Part shown: positions 54,937-62,714 of the stretch, piece after piece
Numbering within the stretch: the stretch's first letter is position 1
How the letters are laid out: the number at the start of each line of letters is the position of its first letter
NCBI GenBank assembly: GCA_015654925.1
Contig: JAATFX010000043.1
Coordinates: forward strand, 62,001-126,000
Length of the DNA: 64,000 bases
Direction of reading: 5' to 3'
Origin: Enterobacterales bacterium
GTDB taxonomy: Bacteria; Pseudomonadota; Gammaproteobacteria; Enterobacterales; Enterobacteriaceae
Notes under the pieces: generated by a model
Databases searched by the model: none
What the model was told of the DNA's origin: nothing
The model's input: only the letters and a program-made list of their open reading frames with translations
Program-made: the position numbers and the translations under genes

Positions 54937-56319
54937 TCAGCCAAATAGCGCCGTGGTGAACGCGTTGGCGAATTTGCCGGTGGGGTCCAGGGCCGCGCGC
55001 GCATCCCCGAAGGCTTGCCACTGCGGATAGATGTCGCGCCAGTGATAGAGGTCCGGGTCAAAATATTTCCCCCAGTGCGGCCGTCCCCCTTCGCCGGCCA
55101 GCATGGCCTCCACATCGGCGAGAAACCGCACGCCCTCCGGAGAGAGCGTGCCGTCCGCGCCGTAGTAGACCACAAAACCGAAAAAGCAGGTGGCTTCGCC
55201 GTACGCCGGGCTGAGCCAGGCGGACGACGGGCCGGTGCAGCGCAGGATAATGGGGTAATGCATATGCGGGTGGGTAGCGGCATACCAGGTTTTTATCTTG
55301 CGGATCATCTCGCCGGCGCGCCGCAGGGGAATGCCGATTTCGATATTGATTTGCGGCGTGGCGATACCCCGGCAAAACAGCTGGTAGATATCCCCGGTCA
55401 CGTCGGAGAAATCTTTAAAGCGCTCGACGGTTTTAAACGGTTTGTCCCCCTTGGCGCTGCGGATATCGTTTTGCATATGCACCAGGGTGCGATCCACCGT
55501 GGCATTCATCGACTTATCGCCGGCGGACTGCGATAGGGGTTGCCGGTTATTCAAGCGGTATCGCTCGGCTTCGGCGGGCGTGGCCTCCCCCGCGCACCAG
55601 ACATGGACCTGGTGCTCTTCCGGAAACCACCAGGCCTTGCTGAAGGGGAAATTTTCGTTCCAGTCATACAGGGACGACTCAAGATCCGTATCCTTGACGG
55701 CGCTTTTAACACAGGTGAAAATGCGCGCGGGCAGGGTTCTCAGCGTTACTTCGGTTAAGATCCCCAGCGTGCCCAGGGCCAGCTGGATGGCGCCGAACCA
55801 GGGATGATGGCGATCGAACTCCGCCGTACTGCCGTCGGCCAGGATCATGCGGATCAGCACCGCTTCGTCGGCGATGGAACTTTGCCCCAAACCCTGGCCG
55901 TGGGTACCGGTGGCCATGGCCCCCGCCAGGGTTTGCAGCGCGATGACGCCGGGCGAGGCGGGCAGCATGCGTCCCATTTCCGTCAGGGTCTGGTAGACCT
56001 GCTGGAGCGGGGTGCCGGCGGCGAAGGTCACGGTGTCGGCGGTGGAGGTTATCACGCCGCTCAGGGCGCCGATGTCCAGCAGGAGTTCGTCGGGTCCGTC
56101 GGTGCGCATCAGCTCGCCTGGCGAAAGCCGGCTGCCCATCATCGTGATTTTACCGGGATGCCCGGCCACCAGCGCTTGCAGCTGTGTCCGCTCCGCGGGC
56201 CTGCGCACCTGCCGCCGCGCGCCGAGGGTGGCATTTTGCGCCCAATTCCAGACCCGTTCGTCGTCCGCCACCGGTTGAATATGGCGTTGTGGAAACATAT
56301 CAGCACTTTTTTCCAACAA
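54937..56319 (-). CDS. aldonolactone oxidase-like FAD enzyme (ALO family)
   Basis: About 460 residues. The start is one of two adjacent TTG codons (56319 or 56316), as AAGGAAGGAG lies 4-7 bases before them; the first ATG is too far downstream. The PCMH-type FAD domain spans residues 40-210. Its GSRLSPGELMRTDG stretch matches the GSGHSPSDL of gulonolactone oxidases, but the flavin-linking His is Leu65, as in plant galactonolactone dehydrogenase, so FAD should be non-covalent. The C-terminal ALO domain has the HWGK motif in RPHWGKYFDP. Such enzymes oxidise sugar 1,4-lactones to ascorbate-like enediols. A GT8 glycosyltransferase gene follows. Confidence 0.85.
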   Translation of the reverse strand: MLEKSADMFPQRHIQPVADDERVWNWAQNATLGARRQVRRPAERTQLQALVAGHPGKITMMGSRLSPGELMRTDGPDELLLDIGALSGVITSTADTVTFAAGTPLQQVYQTLTEMGRMLPASPGVIALQTLAGAMATGTHGQGLGQSSIADEAVLIRMILADGSTAEFDRHHPWFGAIQLALGTLGILTEVTLRTLPARIFTCVKSAVKDTDLESSLYDWNENFPFSKAWWFPEEHQVHVWCAGEATPAEAERYRLNNRQPLSQSAGDKSMNATVDRTLVHMQNDIRSAKGDKPFKTVERFKDFSDVTGDIYQLFCRGIATPQINIEIGIPLRRAGEMIRKIKTWYAATHPHMHYPIILRCTGPSSAWLSPAYGEATCFFGFVVYYGADGTLSPEGVRFLADVEAMLAGEGGRPHWGKYFDPDLYHWRDIYPQWQAFGDARAALDPTGKFANAFTTALFG

Positions 56320-56428
56320 AAATCTCCTTCCTTAAAGAGGGTTCCAGGGCTAATTCAAGGCTAATAAGATAGCCTAGACCATTTGCCCGCCGCGAGACGC
56401 GGCCCGCGCTGCAATAACCTGCTGCGCG

Positions 56429-58552
56429 TTATTCCATGGCGCTCAGGGGCGCGCTGAACTGCATATTGCGTTCGGTGGGCAGCCCGTCGAATTTCACCGC
56501 GTACGCGCTTTCATGCCCGTGCACCGCCTGGATAGTACCGCTGCCAAAAACCGGGTGGCTCACGCGATCCCCGGGCTGAAACCGCGATTCAATGTCGGTA
56601 AAGGCCGCATCGCGGTCCGCGGCCGCCCGCCTGGCGCCCATGATCATCTCGTCGGGCAGCGGCGTCTCGAACGCGATATGCTCGCTGCCCGCATCGAAAA
56701 TAAAGCGCGACGGATATTTCACCAGCCCGTCGTTGGCCACGCCCTCGGAATCGCTGAGATACAGCCCGTCCATGGCGCGCGTCATCGCCACGTAGGCCAG
56801 GCGCCGTTCTTCTTCCATCTCTTCGGCGGAGCCGATTTTGCGGCTGGGGAATACCCCTTCGTTCATCCCGCAGATAAACACATACGGAAATTCCATGCCT
56901 TTGGCGCCGTGGATGGTCAATAGTTTAACCGCCGCGGCGGGTTCGTCATGGTCCAAACGGGTGAAAAGGGCGATCCTGGCGAGAAAATCCTCCAGGGTGG
57001 CTTCCCCATCCGCGTCCTCGTTTTGTACCGTGCGTTTAAGTTCCGCCACGTTATCCAGGCGCTCCTGATCGCCCTGCAGGCGCAAAAAAGCTTCGTAACC
57101 GCTTAAATCCAGCAGGCTCTGCATGGCGTTGCCCAGGGTCATGCCGGCGCGCTGCCCGCGCACATATTCTATGGCGTCCACGTAACGCCTGACCTGGGTG
57201 CCTTTGAGCAGGTCGGAGTCCAGGTTTTCCTTCAGCGCCTGGTACAACGAGAGATTGCGCTGCCCGGCATAAGCGCTCAGCGCATCCAGGCGCTTTTTAC
57301 CGAATTTGCGCGCCGGCACGTTAACGGTACGCAAAAACGCCACGTCGTCGCCGGCGGTCACCATACGCAAATAGCAGATAATATCCTTGATCTCCCGGCG
57401 GCCGTAAAATTCGATGCCGCTGAAGATTTTATAGGGCACGCCGCGTTCGATAAACCGCTCTTCCAGCGCGCGGGTCAGGTAATGCGCGCGGTAAATCACG
57501 GCGATACGATCCGCCGGCACGCCGCTTTCACGCAGGCGGCCAATCTGGTCGACAATCCAGTCCGCTTCCAGCTTATCGTTTTTGGCATGGAAATAGCGCG
57601 GTTTCCCGCCGGACGGTTTCACCGCCTGGAGGGTTTTGGGAAACCGTACCTCGTTTTTTTCTATCAGGCAATTGGATGCGATCAGGATTTCCGGGGTGGA
57701 ACGGTAGTTGGTGGTCAACGCGATGGTCTTGGCGGCGGGGTAAACCCGATCGAAATCCAAAAACAGCCGCAGGTGGGACCCGCGCCAGGAATAGATGGTC
57801 TGATCGGGGTCGCCGACGATAAACAAATTGCCGTGTTTGCCCGACAGCAGGCGGGCCAGCTGATACTGCTTTTTGCTGACATCCTGGAATTCATCCACCA
57901 TCACGTACTGCATGCGATCCTGCCATTTTTGCAGCACCGTGGGAAATTTGGTCAAAATCCAGGTGGCGAAATTGATCAGATCGTTGAAGTCGCAGCCAAA
58001 ACATTTCTTCTGCTCGTAGATATAGCGCAGAAAGATTTCCTCGTCCCGGTCGCGGGCGGTGGCGAAGCGGGCTTTGAGCTGTTCGTTGTCGAGCTGGTAG
58101 ATATCGTCGATATAAGTGGCGGCGTGCAGCTTTTTGGCTTCGAGCACCTCGTCCAGGGTGCGTTTGATGGTGGTATCGCGCAGCGTCAGGCCCATATCGC
58201 CAAATATTTTCAACAGGATCTGTTTTAAATCCTCCATGTCGAGAATGATAAAATTGCGCGGATAATGCAGCAGATGAATCTCTTCTTTGAGCAACTGCAC
58301 GCAAAAGGCATGGAAAGTGCAAATCATGCCCAGGTCCCGGTCCCCCAGCTCTGCGCGCACGCGGCGCTTCATTTCATTGGCCGCCCGGTTGGTAAAGGTC
58401 ACGCACATAATATTCCTGGGCGCGATGCCCAACTGTGAGACCAGATAGCAGTAGCGCAGCGTCAGCGTCCGGGTTTTTCCGGTGCCCGCGCCGGCGATGA
58501 CGCGCAGCGGCCCCTCGGTGGTGGACACCGCCTGCCGCTGCTCGGTATTCAT
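56429..58552 (-). CDS. UvrD/PcrA-type DNA helicase
   Basis: 707 residues from the ATG at 58552. SF1A motifs are clear: I AGAGTGKTRTLTLR, Ia TFTNRAANEM, II VDEFQDVSK, III GDPDQTIYSWRGS, IV NYRSTPEILIA, V TIHGAKGMEFPYVF, VI RRLAYVAMTRA. The C-terminus ends with a Tudor-like domain (FQPGDRVSHPVFGSGTI), typical of PcrA. It unwinds DNA 3'-5'. The ATG is odd: it aligns with the Leu of LNxEQ, so the usual residues before it (INLSDI here) would be lost, and the GGAG lies 22 bases upstream. A non-AUG start is possible. It follows the citrate-synthase-like gene by 62 bases. Confidence 0.9.
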   Translation of the reverse strand: MNTEQRQAVSTTEGPLRVIAGAGTGKTRTLTLRYCYLVSQLGIAPRNIMCVTFTNRAANEMKRRVRAELGDRDLGMICTFHAFCVQLLKEEIHLLHYPRNFIILDMEDLKQILLKIFGDMGLTLRDTTIKRTLDEVLEAKKLHAATYIDDIYQLDNEQLKARFATARDRDEEIFLRYIYEQKKCFGCDFNDLINFATWILTKFPTVLQKWQDRMQYVMVDEFQDVSKKQYQLARLLSGKHGNLFIVGDPDQTIYSWRGSHLRLFLDFDRVYPAAKTIALTTNYRSTPEILIASNCLIEKNEVRFPKTLQAVKPSGGKPRYFHAKNDKLEADWIVDQIGRLRESGVPADRIAVIYRAHYLTRALEERFIERGVPYKIFSGIEFYGRREIKDIICYLRMVTAGDDVAFLRTVNVPARKFGKKRLDALSAYAGQRNLSLYQALKENLDSDLLKGTQVRRYVDAIEYVRGQRAGMTLGNAMQSLLDLSGYEAFLRLQGDQERLDNVAELKRTVQNEDADGEATLEDFLARIALFTRLDHDEPAAAVKLLTIHGAKGMEFPYVFICGMNEGVFPSRKIGSAEEMEEERRLAYVAMTRAMDGLYLSDSEGVANDGLVKYPSRFIFDAGSEHIAFETPLPDEMIMGARRAAADRDAAFTDIESRFQPGDRVSHPVFGSGTIQAVHGHESAYAVKFDGLPTERNMQFSAPLSAME

Positions 58553-58614
58553 AATGTCAGACAGATTGATGGTTCTCCGTAGCCGTCGATCGACCGGGGC
58601 GGGCGCCCCCGGCG

Positions 58615-59892
58615 CTAAAGGTTCGAGGTGAAATCGCGCCGCGCCTTGCCGGTATAGACCTGGCGCGGGCGGCAAATCTTCAATTGCTGGGTGTGCATTT
58701 CGTTCCAGTGGGCGATCCAGCCGATGGTGCGCCCGACGGCGGAGATGACCGTAAACATCGACGGCGGCAACCCCATGGCCTTGAGAATCAGCGCGGTGTA
58801 GAAATCCACGCTGGGGTAGAGCTTATTCTCCAGGAAATACGGGTCGGTCAGCGCGATATGCTCCAGCTCCAGGGCCACTTTCAGCAGGTTGTTTTCCATG
58901 CCCAGCTCGTTGAGCACCTCGTGGCAGGTCTTGCGCAGGATGGCCGCGCGCGGATCGACATGATGGTACACGGAATTGCCGAACCCCAGCAGGCGGAACG
59001 AATCGTGACGGTCCTTGACCCGGTTGACAAAGGCCGGGATGCGATCGACGGTGCTGATCTCTTCGAGCATCAGCATGCAGGCCTCATTGGCCCCGCCGTG
59101 CTTCGGACCCCACATGGACGCCAGGCCGGCGGCGATGCAGGCGAACGGATTGGCGCCGGAGGACCCGGCGGTCCTGACCGTGGTGGTGGACGGGCATTGT
59201 CCATGATCGGCATGCAAAATCAGGATGCGATTCATGGCGCGTTCCAGCACCGGGTTGACTTCGTATTTTTCCGCCGGGATCGCAAACAGCATATGCAGGA
59301 AATTACCGGCATAGGAGAGCGAATTGCGCGGATAGACCGACGGCTGCTCAATGGAGTATTTATAACACATGGCCGCCACGGTGGGCATTTTGGATAGCAG
59401 CCTGACCGCCGCCAGCTCCCGGTGCTCGGCGTTATCCACGTGCAGCGCATCGTGATAAAACGCCGCCAGGGCGCCCACCACCGCGCACATCAGCGCCATG
59501 GGATGGGAGTCGCGGCGAAATCCGCTGAGCATCCGGGTCATTTGCTGGTTAATCAGCGTGTGGCGGGTGATCGCATCGGTGAAACGGTCGTACTCTTCAC
59601 GGGAGGGGGCGTCGCCGTGCAGCAGGATATAACAGACCTCGGGGAAGGAGCAGCGCTCCGCCAGTTGATCGACCGGAAAGCCGCGGTGCAGCAATACGCT
59701 GTTGCGCCCGTCAATATAGGTGATGGCGGATTCGCAGCTCGCGGTGTTGGCGAATCCCGGATCGAAGGTATACAGCTCTTGCGCGGCGAACGGCCGGATG
59801 TCCACGGCGGCGGGGCCTACCGCCGCCGGATGCAGATCCAGTTCCACGGCTTGGTGCTGGTCGAGCGTAAGCGTGGCTTTTTTTCCCGTCAT
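58615..59892 (-). CDS. type II citrate synthase paralogue with altered active site
   Basis: 425 residues from the ATG at 59892, GltA-like all through (TFDPGFANTASCESAITYID, later RDSHPMALMCAVVGALAAFY). Catalytic His265 (WGPKHGGANEA) and Asp363 (PSVDFYTA) are present, in E. coli terms His264 and Asp362. But the third catalytic His305 and Arg306 of GFGHRVY are Asn306 and Ser307 here (GFGNSVYHHVDPR). The oxaloacetate arginines near the end (GRTIGW, RPRQVYTG) remain. The protein may be inactive, or condense other substrates. It is followed by the helicase gene. It probably is a second copy beside the housekeeping gltA. Confidence 0.87.
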   Translation of the reverse strand: MTGKKATLTLDQHQAVELDLHPAAVGPAAVDIRPFAAQELYTFDPGFANTASCESAITYIDGRNSVLLHRGFPVDQLAERCSFPEVCYILLHGDAPSREEYDRFTDAITRHTLINQQMTRMLSGFRRDSHPMALMCAVVGALAAFYHDALHVDNAEHRELAAVRLLSKMPTVAAMCYKYSIEQPSVYPRNSLSYAGNFLHMLFAIPAEKYEVNPVLERAMNRILILHADHGQCPSTTTVRTAGSSGANPFACIAAGLASMWGPKHGGANEACMLMLEEISTVDRIPAFVNRVKDRHDSFRLLGFGNSVYHHVDPRAAILRKTCHEVLNELGMENNLLKVALELEHIALTDPYFLENKLYPSVDFYTALILKAMGLPPSMFTVISAVGRTIGWIAHWNEMHTQQLKICRPRQVYTGKARRDFTSNL

Positions 59893-60003
59893 GTCTTGTA
59901 TTCTCCCGTGCGAATAATTGAATGTTTTAACATTACTCGTCTGGGGAGGGATAAACCAGAGGGAAAAATCAATCCAGAGCACGCTTTTGCCAACCCGCAC
60001 GGG

Positions 60004-60918
60004 TTATTTCAGCGCCAGGCTCTCCTGCGGCCCGAAACCGGTGAGGATAAGTTCGGTGCCGCTGAGTTCCGCCACCGCGAACGGTATTCCATCGGCGCCG
60101 TCCACCATGCCTTTGAGCGTGATGAAATCGGTATGGTCGATGCGCTGGTAGCCTCCCCCGTGCTGATGGCCGCCAAAATATGCGCGCGCCCGATAGCGGC
60201 GCAGCAATTGCACCACCGGCTCATTATTCCACAGATTATGTTTGTCCCGCGGCGCCAGGGGATAATGCCCCAATACGATAATGATCTCCTGCCGTTCGGC
60301 GGCTCCTTGCAGCGCCAGCTCCAGCCAGCGCAGCTGCGCAGCGCCCAGCGCGCCGTTCCAGGGCTGCGCCTGGGGTCGGCCCGCGGCCAGCGTCTCGGCC
60401 AGCATACGCTGCGCCTGCTGGTATTCGTCGCCGTTGGCCGGGTTGCAGTACAGGCTGAGGTCGTTGCCGTCGATGGCGATAAAGCGATAGCCGGCCACGG
60501 CGAACTGGAAATAATGTTTGGGCAGGCCCAGCGGGGGCCGCTGGGCGTAAAGATGGCGCGAAACAACATCCGCGTCATGATTGCCCATTACCGTCAGATG
60601 GGGATGCCGCAGTTGGCGATACAGCGGCAAAATGTCGGCGAAAGCCGACCAATCCCGGTCCACCAGATCCCCGAGCGTGACGACAAAATCCAGATCGCGC
60701 CGGTTAAGCTCGGCCACGGCGTCGGCGAGTTTGCCCAGGCTGCGGCGATAGTGGCGGTTATTGCGCGCATCGGGTTCGGCGTCGGCATATTGCGGATCGG
60801 CCAGCAGCCCGAAACGCACCCGCCGGGACCGGTTGCTGCCGGCAATCGCCGGCACGCGGTAAAATTCGCTTACCTCGCCCAGCGCAAGCCGTTGCGCGGG
60901 CATCAGTGATGGAATCAT
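60004..60918 (-). CDS. calcineurin-like metallophosphoesterase
   Basis: 304 residues from the ATG at 60918, with GGAG eight bases upstream; the longer frame overlaps the permease gene. Binuclear-metal motifs: FGLLADPQYAD (Asp), VTLGDLVDRDW (GDxxD), VMGNHDADV (GNHD), VLGHYPLAPRD (GHYP) and FGGHQHGGGY (GHxH). The closest group is Mn-dependent ADP-ribose/CDP-alcohol diphosphatase (CPPED-like). It comes last in the Ugp-like operon, where E. coli has the phosphodiesterase UgpQ; it may hydrolyse an imported phosphodiester. The substrate is not known. Confidence 0.87.
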   Translation of the reverse strand: MIPSLMPAQRLALGEVSEFYRVPAIAGSNRSRRVRFGLLADPQYADAEPDARNNRHYRRSLGKLADAVAELNRRDLDFVVTLGDLVDRDWSAFADILPLYRQLRHPHLTVMGNHDADVVSRHLYAQRPPLGLPKHYFQFAVAGYRFIAIDGNDLSLYCNPANGDEYQQAQRMLAETLAAGRPQAQPWNGALGAAQLRWLELALQGAAERQEIIIVLGHYPLAPRDKHNLWNNEPVVQLLRRYRARAYFGGHQHGGGYQRIDHTDFITLKGMVDGADGIPFAVAELSGTELILTGFGPQESLALK

Positions 60919-60938
60919 TAATCGGGCTCCGTGTGGCG

Positions 60939-61784
60939 TTAACGAATGCCGGCGCGCATAAAGGATTGCACGAACCGGCGCTGGAAAAGCAGGAACAGGC
61001 CCAGCAGGGGCAGGGAGGTCATCAGGGTGGCGGCGCTGATTAATGCCCACTGCACGCCCTGTTCCGGCGCGGAAAACAGCTGCAACCCCACCGTCAGCGG
61101 ACGAACCCGCACCGAATCGGTAATCACCAGCGGCCACAGGAAGTCGTTCCAGTGAAAGCTGATAGAGACCAGGGTAAAGGCAATATAAACCGGTTTCGCC
61201 AGCGGTATATAGATCCGCCACAGGATATAAGCGCGGCTGGCCCCCTCGATAATCGCCGCTTCTTCCAGCACGAGCGGGATGCTTTTAAAGGTCTGGCGCA
61301 GCAAGAAGATGGCAAAGGCTGACGCAAAATAGGGCAAAGCGATGCCCAAAAGCGTATCGCGCAGCCCCAGCGCCCCGATGGTCTGGTAATTATTCAGGAT
61401 CAGGACGTCCGGGCTAATCATCAGTTGCAGCAGGATCAGCGAAAAAATCACTCCCGCCCCCTTCAGGCGAAAGCGCACCAGCGCATAGGCCGCCAGCGTC
61501 GCCAGGATCAACTGGCATACCACGATCATCAATACCAGGGCGATGGTATTGATAAAATAGCGTCCGAAAGGCGCGGCCTGCCAGGCCTGGATAAAATTGC
61601 GGCCGGTCAGCGGCGAGAACAGGGTGAAACTGCCTTGCTCAGCGGCGGGGTGGACGGCGACCCATAGGGATACCAGGATCGGCAATATCCATACCAACGC
61701 CCCGGCCCAGGTCGCCAGGGTCCAGACCCAGCGGCCACGCCTGGCGGTACGGGTTACGGCGGTCAGGCCCAGGGTAGGATTCAT
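60939..61784 (-). CDS. sugar ABC transporter permease (UgpE/MalG type)
   Basis: 281 residues, six membrane segments. The EAA loop is EEAAIIEGASRAYILWRIYI, typical of CUT1 permeases, and the protein ends FQRRFVQSFMRAGIR. It overlaps the companion permease gene by 4 bases (ATGA) and lies 20 bases before the phosphoesterase gene. It serves the importer for a sugar or glycerophosphoryl compound. Confidence 0.9.
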   Translation of the reverse strand: MNPTLGLTAVTRTARRGRWVWTLATWAGALVWILPILVSLWVAVHPAAEQGSFTLFSPLTGRNFIQAWQAAPFGRYFINTIALVLMIVVCQLILATLAAYALVRFRLKGAGVIFSLILLQLMISPDVLILNNYQTIGALGLRDTLLGIALPYFASAFAIFLLRQTFKSIPLVLEEAAIIEGASRAYILWRIYIPLAKPVYIAFTLVSISFHWNDFLWPLVITDSVRVRPLTVGLQLFSAPEQGVQWALISAATLMTSLPLLGLFLLFQRRFVQSFMRAGIR

Positions 61785-62704
61785 TGATAAAACGTCCGTT
61801 TATCCAGCAGGGTGAATTTTATCAGCGCGATGGCCGCCAGGATCGCCAGCAGCACCGACGTCATGGCGGCCGCATAATGCAGATCCCAATAGCTGAACGC
61901 CGTGCGGTAAATATAAAACAGCAATAAATGCGTGCTGTTGTCCGGGCCGCCGTTGGTCATGGTCACGACCTGATCGACGATGCGAAACGCGTTCATCGAC
62001 GCATTGATTAAGATAAACAGCGTGGTGGGCATTAACAGCGGCCATTGAATCCGCCGGAAGAAGTAGCACCGCGATGCCCCTTCGATATCGGCGGCCTCTC
62101 CCAGGCGCGGGTCGATTTGTTGCAGCGCCGCCAAATAAAAAATCATAAAAAATCCCGCTTCGCGCCAGACCGATACCGCCATCAGACAATAAAGCGCGGT
62201 ATCGGGGTTCCCCAGCCAATTGACCGCCGGCAGCGAAAACCAGGCGAGAAACTGATTAAGCAGGCCGATTTGCGGGCTATAGAAAAATAGCCATAAATTG
62301 GCAATGGCCACCATGGGCAGCAGCGAGGGAATAAAAAAAGCGGCGCGCGCCATGGCGCCGCCGCGCAGGCGGCGATTAACCGCCAGGGCCATCAGCAGGG
62401 CCAGGCCGACCGCCAGGGGGATGGTAACGGCCGCGTAGAGCAGGTTGTTGCGCAGGGCCAGCATAAAAGTGTCGTCATCAAGCAGCGCCCGGTAGTTATC
62501 CAGGCCGGCGAAAGGGTCCGGCGCGCCGTTGCGCCCGGCGCTGAATACGCTCTGCCACAGGGTCGCCACGGCCGGATAGTGGGTAAACGCCAGCAAAAAC
62601 GCCCCCGCCGGCAGCAGTAGCAGATAACCATAGAGCTGCCGGTTGATGCCGCCATTACGCGAGACGCGGCCGGCTACGCCGCCTGATATCGGCCAAAGTG
62701 CCAT
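61781..62704 (-). CDS. sugar ABC transporter permease (UgpA/MalF type)
   Basis: 307 residues. YLLLLPAGAFLLAFTHYPAV begins the first membrane segment; the EAA loop is GEAADIEGASRCYFFRRIQW. It pairs with the UgpE-like subunit (4-base overlap). The gene begins 10 bases after the binding protein gene. No ATPase gene lies in the window, so a UgpC/MsmX-type ATPase must come from beyond the right edge or be shared. Confidence 0.9.
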   Translation of the reverse strand: MALWPISGGVAGRVSRNGGINRQLYGYLLLLPAGAFLLAFTHYPAVATLWQSVFSAGRNGAPDPFAGLDNYRALLDDDTFMLALRNNLLYAAVTIPLAVGLALLMALAVNRRLRGGAMARAAFFIPSLLPMVAIANLWLFFYSPQIGLLNQFLAWFSLPAVNWLGNPDTALYCLMAVSVWREAGFFMIFYLAALQQIDPRLGEAADIEGASRCYFFRRIQWPLLMPTTLFILINASMNAFRIVDQVVTMTNGGPDNSTHLLLFYIYRTAFSYWDLHYAAAMTSVLLAILAAIALIKFTLLDKRTFYQ

Positions 62705-62714
62705 CGCCGTCCGC

